DNA of 64,000 nucleotides from Gammaproteobacteria bacterium (lineage in GTDB: Bacteria; Pseudomonadota; Gammaproteobacteria; Arenicellales; UBA868), in contig JAKUQR010000008.1 of NCBI GenBank assembly GCA_022450155.1, positions 62,001 through 126,000 on the forward strand, written 5' to 3'. A program made the position numbers and the translations under genes. A model generated the notes under the pieces. It saw only the letters and a program-made list of their open reading frames with translations. It ran no database searches and was not told the origin of the DNA. Below are positions 9,086 to 19,686 of the stretch, piece after piece. The first letter of the stretch is position 1. Each line of letters begins with the position of its first letter.

Positions 9086-10083
9086 CTGACGCCGAGTTAG
9101 ATGAATTAAAAGACGGAATACGCACGCGTGATCGCCGTGCACTGGCCCGTTCGATCACGCTGCTGGAATCAACCCGCCCGTCCCACCGCGACCAGGCTGA
9201 ATCGCTGCTGACAGCCCTGTTACCCGATGTCGGAATGTCGTTTCGAATCGGCATCACCGGCGTACCGGGAGTTGGAAAGTCGACATTTATCGAAGCGCTT
9301 GGGCTTAAGGCGATTAAAGCGGGGCATCGGGTTGCCGTTCTGACCGTAGATCCCACATCAGTGGTGAGCGGCGGGTCCATATTGGGCGATAAAACTCGAA
9401 TGGAGAAACTGTCAAGTCACCCCGAGGCTTTTGTCCGTCCATCGCCCTCCGGCGGCAGTCCAGGCGGCGTTGCCCGCCGTACTCGAGAGAGTATCTATTT
9501 GTGTGAGGCTGCGGGGTATGACTATGTCATTGTTGAAACCGTGGGTGTTGGTCAGTCCGAACTTCGTGTTGCTCAGATGACAGATTTCTTCCTGCTACTC
9601 ATCCTGCCGGCTTCCGGTGATGAACTACAGGGTATAAAGCGTGGCGTGATGGAGTTGGTGGATCTCATACTGGTCAATAAGGCGGATGATGATCTGCAGA
9701 ACGCGGCCCGGCGCACCGTCAGCAGTTACACTCACGCGGTCCGACTGATGCAGCCACGTATTAGCGGTTGGCAAGTGCCCGTGCTGGCTGTGTCTGCATT
9801 AAGGGATAAGGGGATTTCCGAGACACTGGATATTCTGGACAAATTTCAGGTCCAATACATGGAACCCGGGTTGACTGAAGAACATCGTACCGAGCAGTCG
9901 GGGGACTGGTTACGCCAGGAGCTTCGCGACGGGCTGATCGATCTATGTCGCCAGGATCCGGTGATAGCGACCCGATTGAAGATTTTGGAAAAAGACGTGA
10001 AAGCCGGCAGAGTGGTGGCAACAGTCGCCGCCAGACAACTCGTAGATGAAATTGCCCAGCGCAGGGCAGGTACTCAGTCATGA
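9082..10083 (+). CDS. meaB: Methylmalonyl-CoA mutase-associated GTPase MeaB
   Basis: The protein has 333 aa of the ArgK/MeaB G3E GTPase family. The P-loop GVPGVGKST is at residues 60-68; VDPTS, the TVGVGQSE switch region and NKAD (base specificity) follow in order. MeaB protects methylmalonyl-CoA mutase and gates loading of adenosylcobalamin. It overlaps its neighbours on both sides by ATGA, so all three genes should be translationally coupled. The mutase itself is not in the window. Confidence 0.93.
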   Translation: MTDAELDELKDGIRTRDRRALARSITLLESTRPSHRDQAESLLTALLPDVGMSFRIGITGVPGVGKSTFIEALGLKAIKAGHRVAVLTVDPTSVVSGGSILGDKTRMEKLSSHPEAFVRPSPSGGSPGGVARRTRESIYLCEAAGYDYVIVETVGVGQSELRVAQMTDFFLLLILPASGDELQGIKRGVMELVDLILVNKADDDLQNAARRTVSSYTHAVRLMQPRISGWQVPVLAVSALRDKGISETLDILDKFQVQYMEPGLTEEHRTEQSGDWLRQELRDGLIDLCRQDPVIATRLKILEKDVKAGRVVATVAARQLVDEIAQRRAGTQS

Positions 10084-10484
10084 TCGGCAAGCTCAATCAT
10101 GTTGCCATCGTGGTGCCGGATCTTCAAAAAGGAGTCGAGCTCTACCGGGATGTGCTCGGCGCCCAAGTATCTGAGCCGATGCCATTGCCCGAGCACGGGG
10201 TCACCACGGTTTTTGTAGAGCTAGAAAACACCAAGATTGAACTCCTGCATCCGTTGGGGGAAGCGTCGCCCGTAAGCCGATATCTAGAGCGCCATCCCCA
10301 AGGGGGCGTACATCATATCTGTTACGAGGTTGCGGATATCACGGTTGCCCGGGATCAACTGTGCCGCAGTGGTGCACGGGTGCTGGGCGAGGGTGAACCG
10401 AGCATCGGTGCACACGGAAAGCCAGTACTGTTTTTACACCCGGCCGACTTCTGTGGAACGTTGATCGAACTCGAACAAGCCTGA
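10080..10484 (+). CDS. mce: Methylmalonyl-CoA epimerase
   Basis: The protein has 134 aa, a vicinal-oxygen-chelate (glyoxalase-fold) protein. Likely metal ligands are His7 (KLNHVAIVV), a His in GVHHICYEV and the Glu near the C-terminus (TLIELEQA). It interconverts the (2S) and (2R) forms of methylmalonyl-CoA between propionyl-CoA carboxylase and the mutase. Length and position in the operon support the assignment over other glyoxalase-fold proteins. Confidence 0.92.
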   Translation: MIGKLNHVAIVVPDLQKGVELYRDVLGAQVSEPMPLPEHGVTTVFVELENTKIELLHPLGEASPVSRYLERHPQGGVHHICYEVADITVARDQLCRSGARVLGEGEPSIGAHGKPVLFLHPADFCGTLIELEQA

Positions 10485-10487
10485 ACT

Positions 10488-10510
10488 GTGGCAGCCGCTT
10501 GCGCTGTCAC
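10488..10510. terminator. Possible hairpin between convergent mce and lpd
   Basis: GTGGCAGC (10488-10495) and GCTGTCAC (10503-10510) form an 8-bp stem with one G-U pair and a 7-base loop. No T-run follows on either strand, so if it ends transcription it is not a classical intrinsic terminator. Confidence 0.3.
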
Positions 10511-10527
10511 CTGATGCAAGTGCCTGT

Positions 10528-12294
10528 TCAGTTTTTCCGAGGCAGATAGAGATCGGTGATGGTGCCTTCAAATACCTCTGCCGCAAAAGCCAGCGTCTCA
10601 GACAGAGTAGGATGTGGGTGGATGGTCAGAGCGATATCCTGTGCTTCACACTGCATCTCGATGGCAAGACAAGCTTCGGCGATCAGGTCACCGGCATTAA
10701 CACCCACAATACCGGCGCCCAGAAGTCTTCGAGTACGAGGCTCAAAAAGAAGTTTGGTCAGCCCTTCGGGTCGACCCAATCCGAGTGCCCGGCCGCTGGC
10801 CGCCCAGGGGAAGATACTTGTCTTGTATTCGATTCCTTGAGAGTTAGCATCGGTTTCGGTCAATCCAACCCAGGCGATTTCGGGATCAGTATAGGCAACA
10901 GAAGGAATCAGTCTGGCATCGAACGCACTGGGCAGGCCGGCGGCCACTTCTGCTGCTACTTTGCCTTCATGTGTTGCCTTATGGGCCAGCATCGGCGGGC
11001 CGACGATATCGCCACAGGCAAAGATATGATCGACATTTGTTTTCTGTCTTCGGTCGACCGCGATGAAACCCGAGTCATCGACGGTTATGCCGGCATTTTC
11101 TGCACCGATTAGGTGGCCGTTGGGCTGACGGCCAACCGCGACTAGCACCTGGTCGAACTGTTCTGCATGGGTGGTGTCTTCGCGTTCAAAAGTGACGTCA
11201 AGCCCAACGCCTGCTGCGCTGATATGGCTAACCCGGGTATTCACAAACAGATTCTGGCAGCGTTTTTTGAGTCGCAGGTTGAGTGGCCGCACAAGATCAG
11301 GATCGACGCCGGGCATCAACTGATCCGCCATCTCGGCAACCGTGACAAGACTACCCAATGCCTGATAAACGGTCGCCATCTCCAGCCCAATGATGCCACC
11401 ACCGATGATCAGCAGGCGGTTGGGTATATTCTCCAGTGCCAGTGCACCCGTTGAGTCGATGATCCGGGGGTCGTCCGGCAGGTCCGGCAGTCGTATAGGT
11501 TCGGAGCCGGCGGCGATGATTGCCTGTTCGAATGCGATGTCGGTTTTACCGTTTTCGCAGGTAACACAGATATGGTCGGCTGCTGTGAAACCACCGTGCC
11601 CGTTTATTACGGTCACTTTTCGTTTCTGAGAAAGTGTGTTGAGGCCATCGGTCAGTTTTTCTACAACGCTGTTTTTCCAGGCAACTAGTTTTTCGCGGTG
11701 AATGGTTGGTGAACCGAAATCGAGGCCGGCCGTCGCCATCTCTGTCGTTTCTTCGATCACGCGTGCGGCGTGCAGCAGGGCTTTGGATGGTATGCAGCCC
11801 ACGTTGAGGCAAACGCCTCCGAGTGTGGGTGAGGAGTCGACCAGAACAGTGTCGAGTCCTAGATCAGCGGCACGAAATGCGGCGGTATAACCCCCGGGAC
11901 CGGCACCCAGAACCACCAACTGTGTTCGAATTTCAGCTTCGCTGGAAGAGACGCGCACGGTAGCGGGTTCAGAATCCTGCGCGACTGAACGATCCTCGTC
12001 AACGGCCGCGGTTGGTGGGCTGTCGGCAGGTCGTGTGGATTTTTCCGGGCCGCGTACACGCACGATCGGCGAATCCGTAGAGACGCTCTCTCCCACGGCA
12101 ACCAGCACTTCGGTCACGGTGCCGGCAATTGGAGAGGGAACATCCATCGTTGCTTTGTCACTCTCCAGCGTCAGCAGCGGTGTTTCTATATCCAGTTGAT
12201 CACCAGGGACAACCAGAATTTCGATCACCTGGATATCGGTGATATCTCCGACATCGGGCACCTTCACAACTTGATCTTGCTGCATGCCACTCAT
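10528..12294 (-). CDS. lpdA: Dihydrolipoyl dehydrogenase with N-terminal lipoyl domain (PDH E3)
   Basis: The protein has about 588 aa from the ATG at 12294, 13 bases after the aceF stop; the frame is open up to 12399 but that part overlaps aceF and lacks homology. Residues about 5-80 are a lipoyl domain with [10 protein letters not shown] (lipoylated Lys). Then comes the FAD/NAD disulfide oxidoreductase: GAGPGGYTAAFRAADLG, redox pair in GGVCLNVGCIPSK, NAD-binding GGGIIGLEMA, and the C-terminal HPHPTLSE with the catalytic His. It reoxidises dihydrolipoamide on the E2 subunit. An extra lipoyl domain on E3 is known from Neisseria and several other proteobacteria. It is the last gene of aceE-aceF-lpd. 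Confidence 0.93.
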   Translation of the reverse strand: MSGMQQDQVVKVPDVGDITDIQVIEILVVPGDQLDIETPLLTLESDKATMDVPSPIAGTVTEVLVAVGESVSTDSPIVRVRGPEKSTRPADSPPTAAVDEDRSVAQDSEPATVRVSSSEAEIRTQLVVLGAGPGGYTAAFRAADLGLDTVLVDSSPTLGGVCLNVGCIPSKALLHAARVIEETTEMATAGLDFGSPTIHREKLVAWKNSVVEKLTDGLNTLSQKRKVTVINGHGGFTAADHICVTCENGKTDIAFEQAIIAAGSEPIRLPDLPDDPRIIDSTGALALENIPNRLLIIGGGIIGLEMATVYQALGSLVTVAEMADQLMPGVDPDLVRPLNLRLKKRCQNLFVNTRVSHISAAGVGLDVTFEREDTTHAEQFDQVLVAVGRQPNGHLIGAENAGITVDDSGFIAVDRRQKTNVDHIFACGDIVGPPMLAHKATHEGKVAAEVAAGLPSAFDARLIPSVAYTDPEIAWVGLTETDANSQGIEYKTSIFPWAASGRALGLGRPEGLTKLLFEPRTRRLLGAGIVGVNAGDLIAEACLAIEMQCEAQDIALTIHPHPTLSETLAFAAEVFEGTITDLYLPRKN

Positions 12295-12307
12295 ACTTGG
12301 AGTCTGC

Positions 12308-13627
12308 TTAAAGGAGCAGTCGCCGGGTGTCTTCCAGCAGTTCGCGGATAAACACTGTGAAGCGTGCGGCTTCGGCACCGTCGATAACCCGGTGGTCATA
12401 CGACAACGACAAGGGCAGCATCAGACGGGGCCTGAATTCCTGTCCATCCCAGACAGGGGTCATCCGGGCCCGCGCAACCCCTAAAATTGCGACTTCTGGT
12501 GCATTGATGATGGGGGTAAAAGCGACACCACCGATACCGCCGAGATTTGAAATGGTGATACATCCAGCCTGCAAGTCTTCGGGCTTCAATGCGCCCGACC
12601 GTGCCTTCCTACTCAGTTCGTTCATCTCGGTCGCCAGCTGAATCAGTCCCTTGAGTGGGATGTCCCGAATCACCGGAACTATCAGACCGTCGGGTGTGTC
12701 TACGGCAATACCGATATTGCAGTACTTGCGGAAGACCAGGTGCTCACCATCGTCAGCCAGTGATGAATTGAACTTTGGAAACCGCCGGACCGCCCCGGCC
12801 AGCGCTTTCAGCGTAAACGCCAGCCAAGTAATAGATGCCGCCGATTCTTGTGTGTCCGCATTGAGTGATTGACGAAACGCCTCAAGTTCTGTGATATCGG
12901 CCTCATCAAAGTGTGTGACATGTGGAATATTCAGCCAGGCCCGATGCAGGTGCGGACCGGAGCGTTTCTGGATCCTGGACAACGGTTGCACATCGATCTC
13001 ACCCCAACGACTGTAGTCGATCCGCGGGATGGCCGGGATACTGGACGTTGACTCGTCACGTGCGGTCTGAGCGGGGGCGCCCGACAGGGCGTTTTTAACA
13101 TGGTTTTGAATATCTTGTCTGAGAATTCGACCCTTGGGTCCTGAGCCCCGCACCGCATGCAGGTCTGCACCCAGTTCACGTGCAAATCGACGGGCAGCAG
13201 GACTTGCGTGGGGTAAGGCATCGCCGCTGCGTTCTACCGGTGGCGGCAGGGTCGCTGGGGATCTATGGACAACTTGTTCAGCGACAGCTTGTGCGGTCTG
13301 GGGATCCGTCGAATCAGTGGCGCCCGGATCTGGGCCTGGTGTTTGTGCGGATATCGATTGTTCCGGTGTGGATGCCGCGGTACCGGATTCGGCATCTACC
13401 AGTGCGATAACAGCGCCTTGGGCAATTTTATCGCCGACCTTGACTGTGACTTCTCTGATGATGCCACCGAACGGGGCGGGTAAATCCATGGTCGCTTTGT
13501 CGCTTTCGAGCGTGATTAGAGGATCTTCCGTTTTGATCTCATCACCAGGGGCGACCAGAATTTCTATGACATCGACAGACTCGAAATCGCCGATGTCAGG
13601 GAGGCCAATTTCTTTTAGATCGGTCAT
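12308..13627 (-). CDS. aceF: Dihydrolipoamide acetyltransferase (PDH E2)
   Basis: The protein has 439 aa: one lipoyl domain (residues about 1-78, [10 protein letters not shown]), a Pro/Thr/Ala-rich linker, a peripheral subunit-binding domain ([13 protein letters not shown] near 143-155), and the catalytic acetyltransferase domain with [12 protein letters not shown] near the end (catalytic His and Asp). E. coli AceF has three lipoyl domains; here there is one on E2 and another on E3. It forms the core of the pyruvate dehydrogenase complex. It lies 28 bp downstream of aceE. Confidence 0.94.
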   Translation of the reverse strand: MTDLKEIGLPDIGDFESVDVIEILVAPGDEIKTEDPLITLESDKATMDLPAPFGGIIREVTVKVGDKIAQGAVIALVDAESGTAASTPEQSISAQTPGPDPGATDSTDPQTAQAVAEQVVHRSPATLPPPVERSGDALPHASPAARRFARELGADLHAVRGSGPKGRILRQDIQNHVKNALSGAPAQTARDESTSSIPAIPRIDYSRWGEIDVQPLSRIQKRSGPHLHRAWLNIPHVTHFDEADITELEAFRQSLNADTQESAASITWLAFTLKALAGAVRRFPKFNSSLADDGEHLVFRKYCNIGIAVDTPDGLIVPVIRDIPLKGLIQLATEMNELSRKARSGALKPEDLQAGCITISNLGGIGGVAFTPIINAPEVAILGVARARMTPVWDGQEFRPRLMLPLSLSYDHRVIDGAEAARFTVFIRELLEDTRRLLL

Positions 13628-13655
13628 GTGTTGCTGTAACGGTTTCGAGGCGGTG

Positions 13656-16328
13656 TCATGAATGGACGGGGTTGGGTTTGTTGCTGTTTATGCCATATCG
13701 TGACAGGGCGTCGGATACCGTGGAAGAGGGGACTGTGTTGTCATCAGCGAGCGCCTTAATCGCAGCAACAGCGATGTAGTAACGATCGACTTCAAAAAAT
13801 TCACGCAACTGGGCTCGTGTGCCGCTTCGACCAAAACCATCTGTACCCAGGACCACATAGTGTTGAGGGACAAATGCTCGGATCTGATCAGCATAGTTGG
13901 CGACATAGTCTGTGGCAGCGATAACCGGGCCTTTTTCTTCCTTCAGGCACTGCGTTACGTAGTTGGTTTTCTGTTCTTCCTCCGGATGGAGCGTGTTCCA
14001 GCGTGCCGTGGTTCGACCTTCTCGGCTGAGTTCATTGAAACTGGTCACACTCCACACATCGGCTTGTATGTCGAAGTCCTCCTCCAAAAGATCTGCCGCG
14101 GCCAGCGATTCCCCCAGAATGGCACCACTGCCCAACAGCTGAACTCTAGGCGCTGCCTTACGGCTGCGTCGTGCACTACGTAAGCGGTACATGCCTTTCA
14201 ATATCCCAGCCTGCGCTTCATTGGGCAGCGCGGGTTGGGGGTAGTTTTCGTTCATGACAGTGATGTAATAGTAGATATTCTCCCGGTTGACGAACATGCG
14301 TTGCAGGCCGTCCTGAATTATGACGGCAAGTTCATAAGCGTATGCCGGATCGTAAGCGATACAGTTAGGGATGGTAGAGGCGTGCAGCAGGCTGTGACCG
14401 TCCTGGTGTTGTAGACCTTCGCCGGCCAAGGTCGTACGCCCGGCAGTGCCACCAATCAGAAAGCCACGGGCCTGAATGTCTCCTGCAGCCCAGGCCAGAT
14501 CGCCGATTCGCTGCATTCCGAACATGGAATAGAAAATATAAAAGGGAATAAGGGCCGTGCCGTGATTGGCGTAAGCTGTTGCCGCGGCAATCCATGATGA
14601 CATCGCTCCTGCTTCGGTGATCCCTTCCTGTAGTACCTGGCCTTGCTGGTCTTCACGATAGTACATCAATTGATCGACGTCTTCGGGCTCATACAGTTGA
14701 CCTTTGACTGAATAAATACCCAGCTGGCGACACATACCCTCCATGCCAAAGGTTCGGGACTCGTCAGGCACGATGGGCACCACTTTGTCGCCAATGCCAG
14801 GATCGCGTACCAGCGTCGACAGGATGCGTACAAATGCCATTGTGGTCGAAATTTCACGATCGCCCGTACCGTCTAGTTGGTTCTGGAATGCTGTCAATTG
14901 CGGAATTGGGAGTGGGTCCGACTGGTCCTGTCGGGCCGGTAGGTAGCCGCCCAGTGCTTCCCGGCGTGCTTTCAGATACTGGATCTCCGGGCTGTCATCA
15001 CCCGGGTGATAGAAAGGTGCCTGAATTACTTCTTCATCCGTCAGTGGTATCCGAAACCGGTCACGGAAGGCGATCAGCGATGCATCGGCCATTTTCTTTT
15101 GCTGGTGGGTCGTATTCTGACCTTCGCCGGATTCGCCCATGCCATAGCCCTTCACCGTTTTCGCGAGAATCACAGTAGGCTGGCCCTTGTGCGCGACGGC
15201 AGCAGCGTATGCGGCGTATACCTTGTGTGGATCGTGGCCACCTCGATTGAGTCGCCATATGTCTTCGTCGGTCATGTTGGCAACCATCTCAGCCAGTTCG
15301 GGGTACTTACCGAAGAATCGTTCGCGCACAAATGCACCGTCTTTCGACTTAAATGCCTGATATTCACCATCAATCGCTTCTTCCATTCGCTGTTTCAGTA
15401 ATCCTTTTGTATCCCGCATCAAAAGCGGGTCCCAGTACGAACCCCAGATCAGCTTGATGACATTCCAGCCGGCGCCGCGAAATTCTCCTTCAAGTTCCTG
15501 GATGATCTTGGAATTGCCCCGCACCGGTCCGTCGAGTCTTTGCAGGTTGCAGTTGACCACAAAAATTAGGTTGTCCAGTTGGTCACGACCTGCGACACCG
15601 ATGGCGCCCATTGATTCGGGCTCATCCATCTCGCCATCACCAATAAATGCCCATACCTTGCGGTCCTGTGTCGGTATGGCTTTGCGGTGCTGCAGGTACC
15701 GCATGAATCGTGCCTGATAGATTGCCTGGATTGGTCCCAGGCCCATGGACACTGTCGGGAACTGCCAGAAGTCGGGCATCAACCATGGATGCGGATAGGA
15801 GGACAGCCCCTGCCCGTCGACCTCCTGCCGGAAGTGTTTGATCTGCGTCTCGGTGATGCGACCTTCCAGAAATGCCCGCGCATAGATCCCGGGTGCCGAA
15901 TGACCCTGAAAGAAGATGAGATCCCCGCCATGTTGTTCAGTGGGGGCCCGCCAGAAGTGGTTGAAGCCCACATCGTATAGCGTGGCTGATGACGCGAAAG
16001 TTGCGATATGACCGCCGAGTTCAGAACTTTCACGATTGGCGTTTACGACCATGGCCAACGCATTCCAACGGATCAGCGATCTAACCCGCCATTCAATCGA
16101 AGCATCTCCAGGGCTGCGTTCTTCGTGGGCGGCAGAGATCGTGTTGAGATAGGCTGTAGTCGATCTATAGGGTATGTACACGCCCGACCGGCGGGCCAGG
16201 TCGATCAGTTCTTCGAGCAGATAGTGCGCACGGACATCCCCTTCGCGCTCTAGAACTGAGGTCAGGGCATCACGCCATTCTTGGGTTTCTTCGGCGTCGA
16301 TGTCTTCGTGGCGCGTGTTGTCTACCAT
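13656..16328 (-). CDS. aceE: Pyruvate dehydrogenase E1, homodimeric type
   Basis: The protein has 890 aa, the normal length for AceE. The ThDP motif [10 protein letters not shown] followed by [14 protein letters not shown] is clear, and [13 protein letters not shown] and WIAAATAY are family-typical. It decarboxylates pyruvate and reductively acetylates the lipoyl groups of E2. No ribosome site is visible directly before the ATG; a strong AAGGAG lies 100 bp upstream in front of a small leader ORF. A probable extended -10 is at 16447-16455. No pdhR-like regulator gene adjoins it. Confidence 0.96.
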   Translation of the reverse strand: MVDNTRHEDIDAEETQEWRDALTSVLEREGDVRAHYLLEELIDLARRSGVYIPYRSTTAYLNTISAAHEERSPGDASIEWRVRSLIRWNALAMVVNANRESSELGGHIATFASSATLYDVGFNHFWRAPTEQHGGDLIFFQGHSAPGIYARAFLEGRITETQIKHFRQEVDGQGLSSYPHPWLMPDFWQFPTVSMGLGPIQAIYQARFMRYLQHRKAIPTQDRKVWAFIGDGEMDEPESMGAIGVAGRDQLDNLIFVVNCNLQRLDGPVRGNSKIIQELEGEFRGAGWNVIKLIWGSYWDPLLMRDTKGLLKQRMEEAIDGEYQAFKSKDGAFVRERFFGKYPELAEMVANMTDEDIWRLNRGGHDPHKVYAAYAAAVAHKGQPTVILAKTVKGYGMGESGEGQNTTHQQKKMADASLIAFRDRFRIPLTDEEVIQAPFYHPGDDSPEIQYLKARREALGGYLPARQDQSDPLPIPQLTAFQNQLDGTGDREISTTMAFVRILSTLVRDPGIGDKVVPIVPDESRTFGMEGMCRQLGIYSVKGQLYEPEDVDQLMYYREDQQGQVLQEGITEAGAMSSWIAAATAYANHGTALIPFYIFYSMFGMQRIGDLAWAAGDIQARGFLIGGTAGRTTLAGEGLQHQDGHSLLHASTIPNCIAYDPAYAYELAVIIQDGLQRMFVNRENIYYYITVMNENYPQPALPNEAQAGILKGMYRLRSARRSRKAAPRVQLLGSGAILGESLAAADLLEEDFDIQADVWSVTSFNELSREGRTTARWNTLHPEEEQKTNYVTQCLKEEKGPVIAATDYVANYADQIRAFVPQHYVVLGTDGFGRSGTRAQLREFFEVDRYYIAVAAIKALADDNTVPSSTVSDALSRYGINSNKPNPVHS

Positions 16329-16361
16329 GAGAAAAGGTGGTGCGTCAGGCGTGGTAAGAGA

Positions 16362-16418
16362 TCAGAGGGTTGTTCTCCTGGCCCTGTGATAAGTGGATTT
16401 GGTAGGTCGAAGCACCAC
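16362..16418 (-). other. Candidate leader ORF upstream of aceE
   Basis: A GTG-initiated ORF of 18 codons plus TGA (MVLRPTKSTYHRARRTTL) preceded by AAGGAG with 6-base spacing (AAGGAG at 16425-16430, plus-strand coordinates). It is in frame with aceE, with 11 codons between its stop and the aceE ATG. There is no evidence of translation beyond the ribosome site. Confidence 0.25.
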
Positions 16419-16446
16419 GGAAATCTCCTTATCATCAATTATTTAG

Positions 16447-16455
16447 ATCATAGCA
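16447..16455 (-). promoter_or_regulatory. Extended -10 promoter element for aceE operon
   Basis: Minus-strand TGCTATGAT (16455-16447) matches the extended -10 consensus TGnTATAAT at 8 of 9 counted positions. No good -35 is present. It would give a leader of roughly 110 bases before aceE. Confidence 0.4.
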
Positions 16456-16599
16456 CATCCGAAATCCTGATCATTTTCTGCGCTGAAACTGGTATGACCC
16501 ATCGTTTTGGCATGCGTGACAGTCTGCGCGGTGAATCGGCCTGTAATTGGCCTTTTGCCAGTGGGCCCCTTTGAAAAAACTGTCGCGGGGATCAGGCGA

Positions 16600-19455
16600 T
16601 CAGCTTTTTTTTGATGCAGCAGGTTGCAGAATCTTGGCCAGAAAACACCCGGTATAGGACTCCTTTACCCCGGCCACTGTTTCCGGTGTGCCACAGGCCA
16701 CCAATTGACCGCCCCGATGACCCCCTTCAGGACCCAGGTCAATTATCCAGTCGGCCGTCTTAACAACGTCCAGATTGTGTTCAATTACGATCACGGTATT
16801 CCCGCCATCCCGAAGTCGGTGCAGTACCTGTAGCAACTGGCGAATATCGTGAAAGTGGAGTCCAGTTGTGGGCTCATCCAGTATATAAAGTGTGCGACCG
16901 GTATCCCGTTTTGAGAGTTCACGAGCGAGCTTGATGCGCTGGGCTTCACCGCCTGAAAGAGTGGTCGCACTCTGGCCCAGGGAGAGATAGCTCAGACCAA
17001 CGTCCATCAGCGTGTCGAGTTTGCGCTTGATGATGGGTACAGCCGAGAAAAAATCGCAGGCCTCGGCGACAGTCATTGCCAGTACTTCACTGATGGTTTT
17101 GCCTTTGTATCGAATGTCGAGTGTTTCCCGGTTGTACCGTCCCCCTTTACACAGATCACAAGACACATAGATGTCGGGTAGAAAATGCATCTCCACCTTG
17201 ATCAGTCCGTCGCCCTGGCAGGCTTCACAACGCCCACCGCGGACATTGAACGAGAAGCGTCCAGGCTTGTAGCCCCGCGCACGTGACTCTGGCACCGCAG
17301 CATAAAGTTCCCGGATTGGCGTAAACAGCCCAGTGTAGGTCGCAGGATTAGAACGTGGTGTCCTACCTATAGGGCTCTGGTCGATGTCGATGACTTTATC
17401 GAAATTTTCAAGACCTTTGATGCTGCGGTGCGGTGCTGCCTGATGGCGCCCGTGGTGAAGTTTGCTGGCCAGCGCTGGATAAAGCGTGTTATTGATCAGT
17501 GTGGATTTCCCGGATCCTGAGACACCCGTAACACAGGTGAAAAGGCCAACGGGTATTTCCACATCAATGGCCTGCAGGTTATTTCCTTGGGCCCCATTGA
17601 TTACCAGTATTTTTTGGGGATCTGTTTTAACACGCTTTTTCGGTATTTCGATCTGCAGGTCACCTGAGAGGTAGCGTCCGGTTAGGGAAGCCGTGCTGGC
17701 GATGATCTCGTCAGGTTTTCCTTGAACGACAATTTCTCCACCGTGAATGCCGGCACCGGGGCCCAGGTCGACGACATAGTCCGCACTGCGAATGGCTTCT
17801 TCGTCATGCTCGACAACAATAATGGTGTTCCCCAGGTCACGCAGCCGGTAAAGGGTTTCGAGAAGCCGCGCATTGTCGCGCTGATGCAGGCCGATCGAGG
17901 GTTCATCCAGGATGTAGGTCACACCGACAAGCCCAGATCCGATCTGAGACGCTAGCCGAATCCGCTGGGCTTCTCCGCCGGACAGTGTTTCAGCTGTTCG
18001 GTCAAGCGTTAAATACTCAAGACCGACATTAAAAAGGAAGCGCAGCCGCTCCAAGATCTCTCGGATAATGCGTGCCGCGATGTCTCCGTGGCGTCCCGGC
18101 AGTTTGAGGAGTTGAAACAATTCCAGCGACTGTTCAACCGTTAGAGCTGTAATCTGATGAATCGCATGGTCGCCAACGAAAACATGCCGGGCGCTTTCTC
18201 GCAATCTGCTGCCGTCGCAGGTCTTGCAAGACTGGGTATTGATGTAGCGGCTGAGTTCTTCCCGAATCAGACTGGATTCTGAATCTTTGTAGCGTCGCTC
18301 CATGTTCGGCAGGACACCTTCGAATGCATGATTACGTCGCCTTGGCCGGCGGCCGTGAGCACGAAGATAGGTGAATGGAATTTTTTCAGAACCACTGCCA
18401 TACAAAAGGACGTCGCGTGTTCTTTTGGGTAGCTTTGAATACGGTGTTTCAGTATTAAAACCGTAGTGGTCTGCCAGGCAGTTGATCAGGTTGAAATAAA
18501 ACGCATTACGCCGGTCCCAACCAGCAATTGCTCCTGCCGCAAGACTGAGGGACTTGTCGTGCACTACCCGGTCAGGGTCGAAGAACTGGCGGACACCCAG
18601 GCCGTCACAATCGGGACAGGCACCGGCTGGATTGTTGAAAGAAAATAATCGCGGTTCGAGTTCACTCAGACTGTAGCCACAATGAGGACAGGCAAAAAGG
18701 GCAGAGAACAAATGCGACTCCCCCTCGGTATATTCGTCATCGGGCAGAACCTGTACCAGAGCCAGCCCATCGGTCAGGGCAAGAGCGGTTTCGAATGATT
18801 CCGCAAGACGCTGTGCCGACTGCGGTCCCACAACAACGCGGTCGACCACAACCTCAATGGTGTGTTTCCGTTTCTTATCCAGTGATGGAATCTCATCCAT
18901 TTCATACACAACACCATCAATCCTGACGCGTACAAATCCCTGACTCTGGAGCGTGTTGAACAGTTGCTGGTTTTCTCCCTTGCGATCCTGTATGACCGGG
19001 GCCATCAGCAGGAGTCGTGAACCGGCTTTTAAAGACATCACACGGTCAACCATTTCACTGACCGTACTCGCGTTGAGTACGGTGTCATGTTCCGGGCAGT
19101 AAGGTATCCCGACCCGGGCAAAAAGCAGGCGTAGATAGTCGTAGATCTCGGTGACAGTACCTACCGTAGAGCGTGGGTTGTGGGAAGAGGATTTCTGTTC
19201 AATACTGATTGTCGGTGACAGCCCCTCAATCAGATCGACATCAGGTTTTTCCATCCGTGACAGGAACTGCCGGGCATAGGTCGACAGTGACTCTACATAG
19301 CGCCGCTGCCCTTCGGCATACAGCGTATCGAATGCAAGAGAGGATTTTCCCGACCCGGACAGTCCGGTGATTACGATCAGCTGGTCTCTCGGTAGATCCA
19401 GATCGATATTCCTGAGATTGTGTGTTCGGGCACCCCGAATCTGGATTGCTCGCAT
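16600..19455 (-). CDS. uvrA: Excinuclease ABC subunit A
   Basis: The protein has 951 aa, full length. The first ABC P-loop GLSGSGKSS is at residues 31-39, with the second [10 protein letters not shown] near 640. Two ABC signatures ([10 protein letters not shown]) are present, and zinc-finger cysteine pairs occur as CPHC...CPDC and CEAC...CDLC. UvrA recognises bulky DNA lesions and loads UvrB. No LexA-type CTGT-N8-ACAG site was found upstream. The neighbourhood with an MFS gene and ssb is the one seen in pseudomonads. Confidence 0.97.
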   Translation of the reverse strand: MRAIQIRGARTHNLRNIDLDLPRDQLIVITGLSGSGKSSLAFDTLYAEGQRRYVESLSTYARQFLSRMEKPDVDLIEGLSPTISIEQKSSSHNPRSTVGTVTEIYDYLRLLFARVGIPYCPEHDTVLNASTVSEMVDRVMSLKAGSRLLLMAPVIQDRKGENQQLFNTLQSQGFVRVRIDGVVYEMDEIPSLDKKRKHTIEVVVDRVVVGPQSAQRLAESFETALALTDGLALVQVLPDDEYTEGESHLFSALFACPHCGYSLSELEPRLFSFNNPAGACPDCDGLGVRQFFDPDRVVHDKSLSLAAGAIAGWDRRNAFYFNLINCLADHYGFNTETPYSKLPKRTRDVLLYGSGSEKIPFTYLRAHGRRPRRRNHAFEGVLPNMERRYKDSESSLIREELSRYINTQSCKTCDGSRLRESARHVFVGDHAIHQITALTVEQSLELFQLLKLPGRHGDIAARIIREILERLRFLFNVGLEYLTLDRTAETLSGGEAQRIRLASQIGSGLVGVTYILDEPSIGLHQRDNARLLETLYRLRDLGNTIIVVEHDEEAIRSADYVVDLGPGAGIHGGEIVVQGKPDEIIASTASLTGRYLSGDLQIEIPKKRVKTDPQKILVINGAQGNNLQAIDVEIPVGLFTCVTGVSGSGKSTLINNTLYPALASKLHHGRHQAAPHRSIKGLENFDKVIDIDQSPIGRTPRSNPATYTGLFTPIRELYAAVPESRARGYKPGRFSFNVRGGRCEACQGDGLIKVEMHFLPDIYVSCDLCKGGRYNRETLDIRYKGKTISEVLAMTVAEACDFFSAVPIIKRKLDTLMDVGLSYLSLGQSATTLSGGEAQRIKLARELSKRDTGRTLYILDEPTTGLHFHDIRQLLQVLHRLRDGGNTVIVIEHNLDVVKTADWIIDLGPEGGHRGGQLVACGTPETVAGVKESYTGCFLAKILQPAASKKS

Positions 19456-19686
19456 GCCTCGGACCGGTGAAAAGCCAAACTGTTAATATTACGACTCGTA
19501 CGCCTTGGCTTTCAAAGCTTTTTCCAGTATTTCTGTTTTCTACTCAGTTGATCGGAGTAAATCGAAAAAAAAGGTTGGCAATTTGGGCCATGGGTGCAGT
19601 GTTTGTGGCAGCTAAACGGTGGTCCTGGGCCTAAACGGCTTAAAAAATTGGGAGATTGATCTCTGAAGCGAGATAAAAGTACCGCG

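Noticed and set aside
19456-19686. LexA operator expected near uvrA
   Set aside because: A CTGT occurs (near 19481) but the ACAG half at the required distance is missing.
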